Shown: in pieces, positions 7,788 through 15,115 of the stretch | Numbering within the stretch: position 1 is the stretch's first letter | Layout of the letters: each line of letters opens with the position of its first letter | Origin: Cytophagaceae bacterium | GTDB taxonomy: Bacteria > Bacteroidota > Bacteroidia > Cytophagales > Spirosomataceae | DNA length: 64,000 nt | Assembly: GCA_027491195.1 (NCBI GenBank) | Contig: JAIXWQ010000009.1 | Coordinates: 186,001 to 250,000 of the forward strand | Direction of reading: 5' to 3' | The notes under the pieces: model-generated | Told to the model about the DNA's origin: nothing | The model's database searches: none | What the model saw: the letters and a program-made list of their open reading frames with translations, nothing else | Translations under genes and position numbers: made by a program

Positions 7788-8513
7788 ATGAAAAGAGTTC
7801 TGTTATTGTGTTTGATTTCGTTCATGGGGTATTCTCAGACGAAAAAGGAAACGGCGGCGGCGCCGCAGGCGCCGGCTACTCCGGTTACAAAAACTCCGGT
7901 TCGCGAAGCGAAGTATGAAGTTTTGTATGGATCTAAACCGCTTTCGAAAGCCGATCAAAAGGAATTAAATGAGTTCGTGGCGAGTTGTGATGCCTCTTTT
8001 GGCTCGAGAGCTGAAGCCGTTGCCTTCTTTGCGGAAAGAGCTTGGGAATATGTGGCTACAGCGCGCTTAGACACCGCAACTCAGCGCTTTAATTTAATTA
8101 GTGCCTTGGACCCGAATAGCGTGGATGCGTTTTGGGGTTTAGGCGTTATTTCCTACCAAAGAGGGGACAATGATTTAGCTATTCGTCTGTTAAATAAAGG
8201 ATTAGAAATAGATTCGACACAGTCAATGATGCGTGTAGATTATGCCATCGTGAAGTTGGATTGCTATCAGAAGGGAATGGAATGTGGGACTTTGGACGAA
8301 GTTGAAACTGAATTGAAGCATGCCTTAGCGCAGGATCCAAAAAACGCGAATGCTTGGATGAAGCGTTGTCAGGTGGCGTATTATAAAGAGAATTACGAGT
8401 TAGCGTGGACCTATTTCCACGAAGCTCGCATGGCAGATATTTTGCAATTGGACTTGAATTTTGGGTCATTGTTAGCGGCGAAAATGCCAGACCCGAAAGG
8501 CATCTTTAAATAG
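7788..8513 (+). CDS. TPR-repeat periplasmic protein
   Basis: A 241-residue secreted protein of unknown function. I take the ATG at 7788 (MKRVLLLCLISFMGYSQ) because it begins a clear signal peptide, whereas upstream in-frame codons overlap the helicase gene. After an alanine/proline-rich linker, residues 85-225 contain at least three tetratricopeptide-like helical pairs (for example around ALDPNSVDAFWGLGVISYQR and DPKNANAWMKRCQVAYY). Such repeats are protein-interaction scaffolds. It ends 7 bp before the GH3 gene and follows the helicase closely, so the three probably share a transcript. Confidence 0.75.
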   Translation: MKRVLLLCLISFMGYSQTKKETAAAPQAPATPVTKTPVREAKYEVLYGSKPLSKADQKELNEFVASCDASFGSRAEAVAFFAERAWEYVATARLDTATQRFNLISALDPNSVDAFWGLGVISYQRGDNDLAIRLLNKGLEIDSTQSMMRVDYAIVKLDCYQKGMECGTLDEVETELKHALAQDPKNANAWMKRCQVAYYKENYELAWTYFHEARMADILQLDLNFGSLLAAKMPDPKGIFK

Positions 8514-8520
8514 TGTAGCG

Positions 8521-10011
8521 ATGGGTATTCGTTCCTTTTTTGCCAAACCTCTAGCGGCTCGCGTCGTTAAAAAGTACCGCTTAAGTCAAGAGCAGGCTTT
8601 CGAGCGCCAAGACTTTTGGCTGAAGCAAATGGTAGCAAAAGCTGAGAAAACCCTCTTCGGTCGCGGCCATTCTTTTGCTAAGATCAAGAATTACCTCGAC
8701 TACCGGTCGAATGTGCCCATCTTCGAATACGAAGACATTAAGCCCTATATTGATGAAGTGGTGGCGGGTAAGGAAGACATTCTTTGGCCAGGCAAGCCAG
8801 CCTATTTCGCCAAAACCTCCGGCACCACTTCCGGCGTCAAATACATCCCGATTTCATCGGAATCCATGCCTTTTCACATTACCGCCGCCCGCGATGCGCT
8901 TTTGCATTACGTGCATTACAGCGGAAATGCCTCGTTTTTAGACCGCAAATTGATCTTTTTAAGTGGCTCGCCAGAGATGTCAGAAACCAATGGCGTTCCT
9001 ACGGGTCGCCTGTCTGGAATCGTGAATCACCATGTTCCAGGTTATCTGCGCGGCAACCAAATGCCTTCCTATAAGACGAATTGCATCGAAGACTGGGAGC
9101 AAAAGCTCGAGGCCATTGTACAGGAAACGATTTCGAAGCGGATGGGTTTGATTTCGGGTATTCCGCCTTGGGTGCAGATGTATTTTGATCGGCTAGAAGA
9201 ATTATCAGGCCAAAAAATAGGCGACCTCTTCCCCGATTTCCAAGTCTTCGTCACCGGTGGCGTGAACTTTGAACCTTATCGCGAGAAATTGATGGCCTCG
9301 ATAGGCCGAGAAATCGACGTAGTGGAGACTTATCCAGCTTCGGAAGGGTTCATTGCGTTTCAAGACTCTTCGGGCGAACCAGGGCTATTATTGAACGTAG
9401 ACGGCGGCATCTTCTTCGAGTTTGTCCCTACAGATACCTATTTTGGTGCAAATCCAGTCCGCTTAAGCCTCACAGAGGTATCTTTGGGTGTGAATTATGC
9501 GCTCTTATTGACAACGAATGCTGGCCTATGGTCTTATTCCATCGGCGATACCGTGAAGTTTGTCTCTTTAAATCCCTACCGCATTGTGGTGACGGGTCGA
9601 ATTAAGCACTTTATTTCGGCTTTTGGCGAGCACGTGATTGCAGAGGAAGTCGAAAAGGCTTTAGCTGCTGGCCTCGCCGCTTGTCCTGAGGCGCGTGTTG
9701 TGGAATTTACGGTGGCTCCACAAGTAGCTCCCGCGTCTGGTTTGCCTTATCATGAGTGGTTAGTGGAATTTTCTTCACCACCTGCGTCTTTGGAGGCTTT
9801 TCAAGCGGCAGTAGATGCCTCGATGTGCGCCCAAAATATCTATTACCGAGACCTAATCACCGGGTCCATCTTGCAGCCTTTAGTTCTTACCTCATTACCA
9901 TCAGGCGCATTTATCTCGTACATGAAGTCTCAGGGTAAATTAGGGGGCCAAAACAAAGTTCCCCGACTATCGAATGATCGGGTGCTGGCGGAGGGCGTCC
10001 TGCGGACTTAG
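8521..10011 (+). CDS. GH3-family acyl-adenylating enzyme
   Basis: Bacterial homologue of plant GH3 amido synthetases, which adenylate carboxylic acids and may conjugate them to amino acids. The physiological substrate in bacteria is unknown. The family motifs are visible: the ATP-binding FAKTSGTTSGVKYIP near residue 98, VVETYPASEGFIAFQD near residue 263, the Y-S-I-G-D segment near residue 340, and VTGRIKHFISAFGEHVIAEEVE. The 496-residue length is normal. The final residues and TAG stop codon are contributed by the first units of a TAGTC repeat array that starts at 9997, so the last four or five residues may not be ancestral. Confidence 0.88.
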   Translation: MGIRSFFAKPLAARVVKKYRLSQEQAFERQDFWLKQMVAKAEKTLFGRGHSFAKIKNYLDYRSNVPIFEYEDIKPYIDEVVAGKEDILWPGKPAYFAKTSGTTSGVKYIPISSESMPFHITAARDALLHYVHYSGNASFLDRKLIFLSGSPEMSETNGVPTGRLSGIVNHHVPGYLRGNQMPSYKTNCIEDWEQKLEAIVQETISKRMGLISGIPPWVQMYFDRLEELSGQKIGDLFPDFQVFVTGGVNFEPYREKLMASIGREIDVVETYPASEGFIAFQDSSGEPGLLLNVDGGIFFEFVPTDTYFGANPVRLSLTEVSLGVNYALLLTTNAGLWSYSIGDTVKFVSLNPYRIVVTGRIKHFISAFGEHVIAEEVEKALAAGLAACPEARVVEFTVAPQVAPASGLPYHEWLVEFSSPPASLEAFQAAVDASMCAQNIYYRDLITGSILQPLVLTSLPSGAFISYMKSQGKLGGQNKVPRLSNDRVLAEGVLRT

Positions 10012-10180
10012 TCGGCGCGTTGCGCCTTAGTCACGGTGAGGCCGTTTAGTCGCCTGCGGCTTAGTCATCGCTTCGCGATTTAGTCAAATATGTCGATTAG
10101 GTCGCCTGGGGGCAATAATGTGTGAAATAAACGTCGAGGCACTCAGAGGACTTTTCAGGTATTGACAGAATGTGTCAATA
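9997..10180 (+). repeat. TAGTC element copy A (mini-palindrome array plus core hairpin)
   Basis: The 5' half (9997-10085) is a chain of short palindromes of 9-13 bp separated by the hexamer TTAGTC: GTCC-tgc-GGAC, then a GGCGC/GCGCC unit, an ACGG/CCGT unit, GCC-tgc-GGC, and ATCGC-ttc-GCGAT. The 3' half holds GTGTGAAATAA and the core CTTTTCAGGTATTGACA-N5-TGTCAATA (10151-10180). Related copies occur at 11025, 39459, 40853 and 41109. The array overlaps the end of the GH3 gene and supplies its stop codon. Confidence 0.8.
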
Positions 10181-10234
10181 TTCATAAACGTATTTAGTTC
10201 TTCGAAAGAATTTATAAACGGGATCTTTTTGGCC

Positions 10235-10331
10235 ATAAAAAAAGCCTGTTATTCAGGCTTTTTCAATTCGAATATTAATTAGGCTCTTAGCCTACAATTA
10301 CATCTTTTTTCATTTTGTGTTTGTTTAAAAC
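10235..10331 (-). ncRNA. Possible small RNA, or 3' region, ending in a terminator
   Basis: On the minus strand a TACCTTTA -7-like box (10337-10344) is followed by about 95 nt containing an 8-codon ORF beginning MKKDVIVG, a perfect hairpin TAGGCT-aag-AGCCTA, and a strong terminator hairpin (10239-10263) running into a T-tract. This could be an independent short RNA or only the 3' end of the DUF2442 transcript. No known RNA family was recognised. Confidence 0.35.
10239..10263. terminator. Bidirectional rho-independent terminator
   Basis: Perfect 10-bp inverted repeat AAAAAGCCTG / CAGGCTTTTT with a 5-nt loop, A/T-tracts on both sides. It separates the plus-strand GH3 unit from the minus-strand DUF4160/DUF2442 unit. 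Confidence 0.85.
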
Positions 10332-10407
10332 TGGGATAAAGGTAGGAGGAAAAGTGGATTTATGATGCTTCCGTGTGATTTATTTTACGGTTAAATAATT
10401 GCCGGAA

Positions 10408-10698
10408 TTAAACCAAAATGTTGCCTATTTCATAAGCAAACTCAGGAGAGATGTCGTAATCCCAACGCTTTCCTGAATTGTCCTTGGGCGATAAAATGAT
10501 TTTCTCCCATTTTAGTTCGCCCATTTCGCCAATGAGCGCTTTTTTAAAGATTGAATGGTCTTTTAATTGATCAATTCCATCTAAATCCTGGTGATTTAAA
10601 AGTAAGGGTAGTACTTCAATTCGCTTTAGTTCTCCCGTATTAAAAAGGCAGTCAACATAATAGGGAGCAATTTCGATGATTTTATCTATGCGTATCAT
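10408..10698 (-). CDS. DUF2442-family protein
   Basis: A 96-residue protein with the DUF2442 pattern: an N-terminal hydrophobic strand pair (VDCLFNTGELKRIEVLPLL), a central F-K-K-A-L region and the C-terminal WDYDISPEFAYEI. Its function is not established. DUF2442 genes commonly pair with DUF4160 genes and have been suggested to form toxin-antitoxin-like modules. Its start codon overlaps the stop codon of the DUF4160 gene (TAATG), so the two are translationally coupled. The pair lies between TAGTC copies A and B. Confidence 0.8.
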   Translation of the reverse strand: MIRIDKIIEIAPYYVDCLFNTGELKRIEVLPLLLNHQDLDGIDQLKDHSIFKKALIGEMGELKWEKIILSPKDNSGKRWDYDISPEFAYEIGNILV

Positions 10699-10946
10699 TA
10701 TTGAAGTGGTTTAATACTGTGAAAACTCTTGCTATCCCACATAGTGATTAATTCAAATGTATGAATTTCTGCCCAAGCTTGTACAAGCTTGAGTTTATTC
10801 TTTGGTAAATTTCCTGTAAGTATTGAGCCGTCTAGAATTTTAATATTGGCTTCGAATTCTGCAAATTTCACTTTGAAGTGCGGAGGTAGATGATCGTTGA
10901 AGAACATGTAAATAGTTAGGCCGTAGAATCGGCAAATTTCGGGCAT
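10698..10946 (-). CDS. DUF4160-family protein
   Basis: An 82-residue protein matching DUF4160: MPEICRFYGLTIYMFFNDH, then LPPHFKVKF with the conserved P-P-H-F, and near the C-terminus LVQAWAEIHTFEL with the conserved aromatic and acidic residues. The role is unknown, and the usual association is with a DUF2442 partner, as here. The gene is preceded by a perfect 9-bp inverted repeat (10951-10977) that could be an autoregulatory operator. Confidence 0.82.
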   Translation of the reverse strand: MPEICRFYGLTIYMFFNDHLPPHFKVKFAEFEANIKILDGSILTGNLPKNKLKLVQAWAEIHTFELITMWDSKSFHSIKPLQ

Positions 10947-10950
10947 ATTA

Positions 10951-10977
10951 TTAGTGGTTATTTTTGCAAACCACTAA
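10951..10977. promoter_or_regulatory. Operator-like inverted repeat before the DUF4160/DUF2442 pair
   Basis: TTAGTGGTT and AACCACTAA form a perfect 9-bp inverted repeat around a 9-nt spacer, ending 4 bp before the DUF4160 start codon. This is typical of self-repressed small gene pairs. No protein is shown to bind it. Confidence 0.45.
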
Positions 10978-11024
10978 CAATTTTCAACACAAACCTATCA
11001 GGTTATTGATAATCGAAATGAGCG

Positions 11025-11107
11025 TATTGACAGATTGTGTCAATACCTGAAAATGCTATCTACACGTCTCCCGAAATTTCACACAAAAGGGTTAATAAAG
11101 CACTCTA
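11025..11107 (-). repeat. TAGTC element copy B (core only)
   Basis: Read on the minus strand, this copy starts at the TAG stop codon of the thioredoxin-fold gene (TAGAGTGC, as in copy C), continues with TTGTGTGAAAT and ends in the core TTTTCAGGTATTGACA-N5-TGTCAATA. The TTAGTC palindrome array is missing. It is oriented away from the 3' end of the thioredoxin-fold gene, as the other copies are from theirs. Confidence 0.7.
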
Positions 11108-12472
11108 GGGCACATTGGGTTGTGCAAGCTGTAGTCCAGCAAAGTATTTGCGCAGGGTAGAGGGACTGATTTTTTTAGCCACGATTTCACCTTTGCGATT
11201 TAATAAATAAAACGTTGGATTCGCGAAGGCGTCATAGGTGCTGCGAATAGGGGAGTTTGCAGGGAGGTCAACGTGAAGAGCGTTTGTGGTGACATGGTAT
11301 TTTGTGATGAAGTCAAGCCAAATAGCGCGGGATACCCCAGGTTCGTTGCAAACGGCGAAACGGCCGATTTTTAGGTTCTTAATGCGCTCGATGACGGAGG
11401 TGGTGGAGTCGATTTCGGGGACCTCTTTTTGGCAATGATCACAGGTAGGCGCGTAGAACATCAACAATGTGTAGTCGTTCTGTGCGGCAAATTTCTGTAG
11501 GTCCTGGGTGTTGCCGGCGGTGTCTTTCAACACGATATTTTCCGCCAACGTATTCGTCTTCAAGGCCCCCAATTTTTCAGCTTCTTCTTTAAAGGCCTTT
11601 TTCTGAGCGGCGGTAAACGCGCCGCACCCATTCCCCACGCCATATTTCGTCAAAAACCAGGCATATCCCTCCGTGTTTCCCACGATGTTTCGGTTCTTCA
11701 TCACGGAGCTGAAATAGTCGAAAACGAAGGGGTAGGACTTAGCGCCGCAGTCGATTTTGGACATGGCTTTTTCCACACCTACGCGAAGTGAATCCGCCTG
11801 TAAAGGGAAATAGGAGAGGTATTCAACTAACAATGGGCGGAAAACGGGGGTAAACAATAATTTGCCATCGCAGAACGGAATCTTTGCAAAAAAGCGGGAA
11901 CGAGCCGTGTAATCCGTCCGGCTAGGAATAGATTCGTCGAGTGTGTTTAGCGATTTGAAATAGAGCGCGACCGCACTAAAAGGGGGTAGTGAAACGAGGG
12001 CCTTTTTACGAAAAGCGACTAATGCTGAAGTTTTGGACTGGAAAAATGCCGCCTTCTCGGCGAACTTGAATTTGCGACCGCGTGCAATTTCCACAGCGTA
12101 TAGAGAGTCAATAACAGAGAACGATTTTTCGAGTCTTTGGTAGTTCAAAAATACCTCATTCTTAGGGTCTGAGGAATGTGCGGAAGCCAGAAATGCGGGA
12201 CCAGAAAAGGTCAAGGCAAATTTATCGTTGTTTTCGATATTGAAATAAATGCGCTCCTTTGAGGGGGCGAATTGTAGGTAGTAAATACCGCCTTTGATGG
12301 GGGTTGTGGAAGATAAAACGGTGCCGCGAACGGTGTCTTTTGCCAGGAAATTCTTTTCATCAAACAGGGTCCCACGGAAGTAAATAGGGTTCTTAGATCG
12401 GGAAACCGTGATTTTAAACTGCGCCTGAGCGAAGATAGGGATGAAAAGCAAGAGCGCAACTAATTGTTTCAT
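11105..12472 (-). CDS. Periplasmic thioredoxin-fold (TlpA-like) protein
   Basis: A 455-residue exported protein of the DUF4369-plus-thioredoxin type common in Bacteroidota. I choose the ATG at 12472, which opens the signal peptide MKQLVALLLFIPIFAQAQ. Residues 20-130 are a beta-rich DUF4369-like domain, the middle is alpha-helical, and the C-terminal 140 residues form an AhpC/TSA-thioredoxin domain with the redox motif TCDHCQKEVPE and the cis-proline region NPTFYLL. It is likely a periplasmic disulfide reductase or a cytochrome-maturation-type thioredoxin. Its stop codon lies in a TAGTC-element copy. It is divergent from the first AraC-type gene. Confidence 0.85.
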   Translation of the reverse strand: MKQLVALLLFIPIFAQAQFKITVSRSKNPIYFRGTLFDEKNFLAKDTVRGTVLSSTTPIKGGIYYLQFAPSKERIYFNIENNDKFALTFSGPAFLASAHSSDPKNEVFLNYQRLEKSFSVIDSLYAVEIARGRKFKFAEKAAFFQSKTSALVAFRKKALVSLPPFSAVALYFKSLNTLDESIPSRTDYTARSRFFAKIPFCDGKLLFTPVFRPLLVEYLSYFPLQADSLRVGVEKAMSKIDCGAKSYPFVFDYFSSVMKNRNIVGNTEGYAWFLTKYGVGNGCGAFTAAQKKAFKEEAEKLGALKTNTLAENIVLKDTAGNTQDLQKFAAQNDYTLLMFYAPTCDHCQKEVPEIDSTTSVIERIKNLKIGRFAVCNEPGVSRAIWLDFITKYHVTTNALHVDLPANSPIRSTYDAFANPTFYLLNRKGEIVAKKISPSTLRKYFAGLQLAQPNVP

Positions 12473-12497
12473 GGAGGCAAATATACCCAAATTAGCG

Positions 12498-12527
12498 TAT
12501 TGACAATAGTTGTCAACTCCTGAAAAC
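12498..12527 (-). repeat. Remnant or relative of the TAGTC core palindrome (copy F)
   Basis: TATTGACA-N5-TGTCAA followed by CTCCTGAAAA, preceded by AGCG as in copy B. Unlike the other copies it is not at a gene 3' end but in the divergent gap before the AraC-type gene at 12586. It may be a degenerate element or a regulatory palindrome. Confidence 0.5.
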
Positions 12528-12585
12528 CGCTTATATCAATTGCAAAAATTATGCTTATTTTGCGTCAGAATACAAATCAACACCC

Positions 12586-13752
12586 TTGCTAACTATCGTC
12601 GAACTTCTGTATGATTTTGTCATCTCCACACTTGTGGGGCTGTTCGGTTTGCATCTGATTACGAAGAAGGGGCCGAAAGCGTCAAAGTTTTTAGGGCTTT
12701 ATTTTTTAATCTTTTGTGCCCGCATCATTCTAGCCTATTATGCAACAGGTGGTCGTTTGATTCAATACCCCCATTTGTATTTAGTGGGCTCGCCCATTCA
12801 TTTTTTAGCACCCCCTGTCGCCTTTCTGTTTATCTATTTCATGTTATATCCGCAGCGGAAATGGCGAGTTTGGCAAGCGCTTCTATTTCTTCCTTTTGTT
12901 TTACATCTAGGAGAGTTGTTACCATTTTATTTTGGCCCTTTGGAAGTTAAAATGAGTCAAATTCAGTTGGTTCTACAGTATAAATCACTTGTTGATTATC
13001 CTGGTACAGTGACATTTTTTTCGCCGAAATTATTGTCATTGCTAAAGCTTATTCATACCTCAGTATATGCGTTCATTTCTTTTTTAATGGTCTTGCTTCA
13101 AATCATTAAGAATCGGAATAAGTATAATCGATTCGTGTTGAAATGGATGGTAACCTTTACCTCTTTGAGTTTGCTTTCTGTTGTATTTATAGGGGCCTAT
13201 GTACTTGGGATTATTGGCTTTAATAATCTGCGTTTTTCGTATGCAGATTTGCTGATGCACTTAGCGGCATTTGTGAATCTGGGTTTCGTTCTATACCGGC
13301 CCTCCTTATTAGATGGGGCTTCATTTCAGTCTTTGGTACTACGATTGGATAAGGGGCATCGTAGCTCAGAGCCAGGAGAAGATGTTGAAAAATTGAGGAA
13401 GTATGAAGGATATGCCAAACAATTGGAATCCTATTTTTCAAATGAAAAGCCGTTCTTGGATCCAGAATTATCGCTGGAAAAAACAGCGAAAATGCTTCAG
13501 ATTTCGACGAAAGATTTATCACGTACCACTGCCTATATCTATGAATTAGGCTATCCAGATTTTGTTAACTCCTGGCGAATTAATTACATTGTTCAGCAAA
13601 GGAATTTTGACAAGCATTGGCAGGCCTATTCACAAGATATGCTGGCGGAGTTAAGTGGCTTTGGATCTAGGCAAGGCCTTCATAATGCCGTAAACCGTTT
13701 GCATGGAACTACTCCGGCTGCTTTTTTCTCTAAGGAGACGAATAAAAACTAA
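12586..13752 (+). CDS. Membrane-bound AraC-family transcriptional regulator (first copy)
   Basis: A 388-residue protein with about seven hydrophobic helices in residues 1-230, a linker, and a C-terminal AraC/XylS-type helix-turn-helix domain (residues 280-385, with AELSGFGSRQGLHNAVNRLH and TPAAFF as the second HTH). This layout suggests a one-component regulator that senses something in or across the inner membrane. The start is a TTG codon, and no in-frame ATG lies near the first helix. It is followed by a second gene of the same architecture and then by the giant adhesin, so these are the likely targets. A TTATTTTG -7-like box lies 24 bp upstream. Confidence 0.82.
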   Translation: MLTIVELLYDFVISTLVGLFGLHLITKKGPKASKFLGLYFLIFCARIILAYYATGGRLIQYPHLYLVGSPIHFLAPPVAFLFIYFMLYPQRKWRVWQALLFLPFVLHLGELLPFYFGPLEVKMSQIQLVLQYKSLVDYPGTVTFFSPKLLSLLKLIHTSVYAFISFLMVLLQIIKNRNKYNRFVLKWMVTFTSLSLLSVVFIGAYVLGIIGFNNLRFSYADLLMHLAAFVNLGFVLYRPSLLDGASFQSLVLRLDKGHRSSEPGEDVEKLRKYEGYAKQLESYFSNEKPFLDPELSLEKTAKMLQISTKDLSRTTAYIYELGYPDFVNSWRINYIVQQRNFDKHWQAYSQDMLAELSGFGSRQGLHNAVNRLHGTTPAAFFSKETNKN

Positions 13753-13754
13753 TT

Positions 13755-13816
13755 GTCAAAAAACTGTATAATGCATTTTTCTTGACAGACACACTTGTCC
13801 AATTTTTGTTATTTAG
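13755..13816 (+). promoter_or_regulatory. Shared promoter-like module, copy P1
   Basis: GTCAAAAAACTG at 13755, then TTGACA at 13782 (27 bp from the first G) and a weak -7-like TTATTTAG 24 bp after the TTG. The same arrangement, with no gaps, is found at 15002 and 39061. It lies 3 bp after the first AraC gene's stop codon and upstream of the second AraC gene. Confidence 0.5.
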
Positions 13817-13836
13817 CTTATCATTCAAAGTTCTAA

Positions 13837-14994
13837 ATGTCAAACGCCGGATCGGTTTATCTTTTCTCTATCGTCAGCTCGCTTTGCGTGCTTTTCGGTC
13901 TTAACTTTTTGTTTCGAAAAGGGAATTTATTGGTTGCCAAAATCCTCGCTGTTGAGTTCTTGTTACTAGGGTATATGGTCGTTGCGGCCTATTTTCTGAT
14001 GCCTGTAAATATCATCGAGACACCTTATTTTTTCCGAACCTTAGCACCGCTTTTCTATACATTGCCTCCATTGAATTTTATGTTTCTGTGGTATTTATTT
14101 CACCCGAGGGCTACGTTTAAAAAATCGCATCTACTATTTTTCCTCCCTTTTATTCTTCAGTTAATTGAAAATACCCCGTTTTTTTTAAGTGATAAGGCAA
14201 CGAAAATTGCGGAAGTCAAATGGATGCTTGCACAGGGAGACTACTTCGCCTTTAGTGAGAGGTTCATGTGGTTTGATCCCATATGCCATGTCTATGCAAA
14301 GTTTGTGATGTACGTTCTTTTCTATGTGGCTATGGTCTATTTTTATGTCCAGTTTCGCAGAGAAAAGCAAAATCAGATTTTGTTTGAAAAAGGAATCTTC
14401 CATTATTGGGTTATAGGTATTTTAGTCTTTCGGCTTTGTACAGTTTTCTATATTTGGTATACGTTTATTTACACCGATAATGGTAAAGCATCTTTTATTA
14501 CAACGGATTATTTACTTGTTGCGGAATTTGTCTTTCACTTGTTTTATCTAGCTATTAATCCGAAACTTTTAGACGTGAAAATTCTTGCCGAAAATTTGCG
14601 CGGTCCCGAGAAGACAGAAGTTATATTGACGGATGAGGAGGGTGAGCGTCTTCAACATTTAGCTGCGAAAATAGAAGCATATTTCAGAACCACGGAAGTT
14701 TTTTTAAACTCACAATTAACAGCCGAATTATTGGGATCATTAACGGGCCATCCGCACCGAATGATAGGTCAAGCGATTAAGTATACGCACGGAATTTCCT
14801 TTAGGGATTATTTGAACAATTACCGGATTTCGTATATCGAAGAGAAACTTAGTGACCCCACCTATTTAGCGAAATCGTCCATCGAAACGATTGCTGAGGC
14901 TTCTGGTTTTGGTTCGCGTCAGAGTTTCTATACGGCTTTCAAAAAGGCCAAAGGATGCACGCCTAAAGAGTATTTTAGCTCTAGAATAGGTTAA
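13837..14994 (+). CDS. Membrane-bound AraC-family transcriptional regulator (second copy)
   Basis: A 385-residue paralogue of the preceding regulator: seven hydrophobic helices in residues 1-245, then a C-terminal AraC-type DNA-binding domain with FRDYLNNYRISYIEE and IAEASGFGSRQSFYTAFKKA followed by CTPKEYF. The two copies differ strongly in sequence, so the duplication is old. It lies directly before the giant adhesin gene, and the module shared by its own upstream region and the adhesin's (P1 and P2) suggests auto- and target-regulation by one or both regulators. The signal sensed is unknown. Confidence 0.83.
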   Translation: MSNAGSVYLFSIVSSLCVLFGLNFLFRKGNLLVAKILAVEFLLLGYMVVAAYFLMPVNIIETPYFFRTLAPLFYTLPPLNFMFLWYLFHPRATFKKSHLLFFLPFILQLIENTPFFLSDKATKIAEVKWMLAQGDYFAFSERFMWFDPICHVYAKFVMYVLFYVAMVYFYVQFRREKQNQILFEKGIFHYWVIGILVFRLCTVFYIWYTFIYTDNGKASFITTDYLLVAEFVFHLFYLAINPKLLDVKILAENLRGPEKTEVILTDEEGERLQHLAAKIEAYFRTTEVFLNSQLTAELLGSLTGHPHRMIGQAIKYTHGISFRDYLNNYRISYIEEKLSDPTYLAKSSIETIAEASGFGSRQSFYTAFKKAKGCTPKEYFSSRIG

Positions 14995-15001
14995 TTCATT
15001 C

Positions 15002-15063
15002 GTCCAATTTCTGTCAAATGCGCTTTTTTTGACAAATCCCCACACCCGATTTCATTTTATTTG
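15002..15063 (+). promoter_or_regulatory. Shared promoter-like module, copy P2 (adhesin)
   Basis: GTCCAATTTCTG at 15002, TTTTTTTGACA with its TTG at 15029 (27 bp on), and TTTATTTG (7 of 8 to TAnnTTTG) 24 bp after the TTG. A start site near 15069 would give a leader of about 47 nt before the adhesin ATG at 15116. Confidence 0.55.
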
Positions 15064-15115
15064 TTTGCCGAATTGTATTATTTCTGCATCGGCTCGAATA
15101 ATTGAAGTTATATTT

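Noticed and set aside
9997-10085. TTAGTC array as a CRISPR array
   Set aside because: The spacing units are 9-13 bp self-complementary palindromes, much too short to be spacers, and no cas genes are present.
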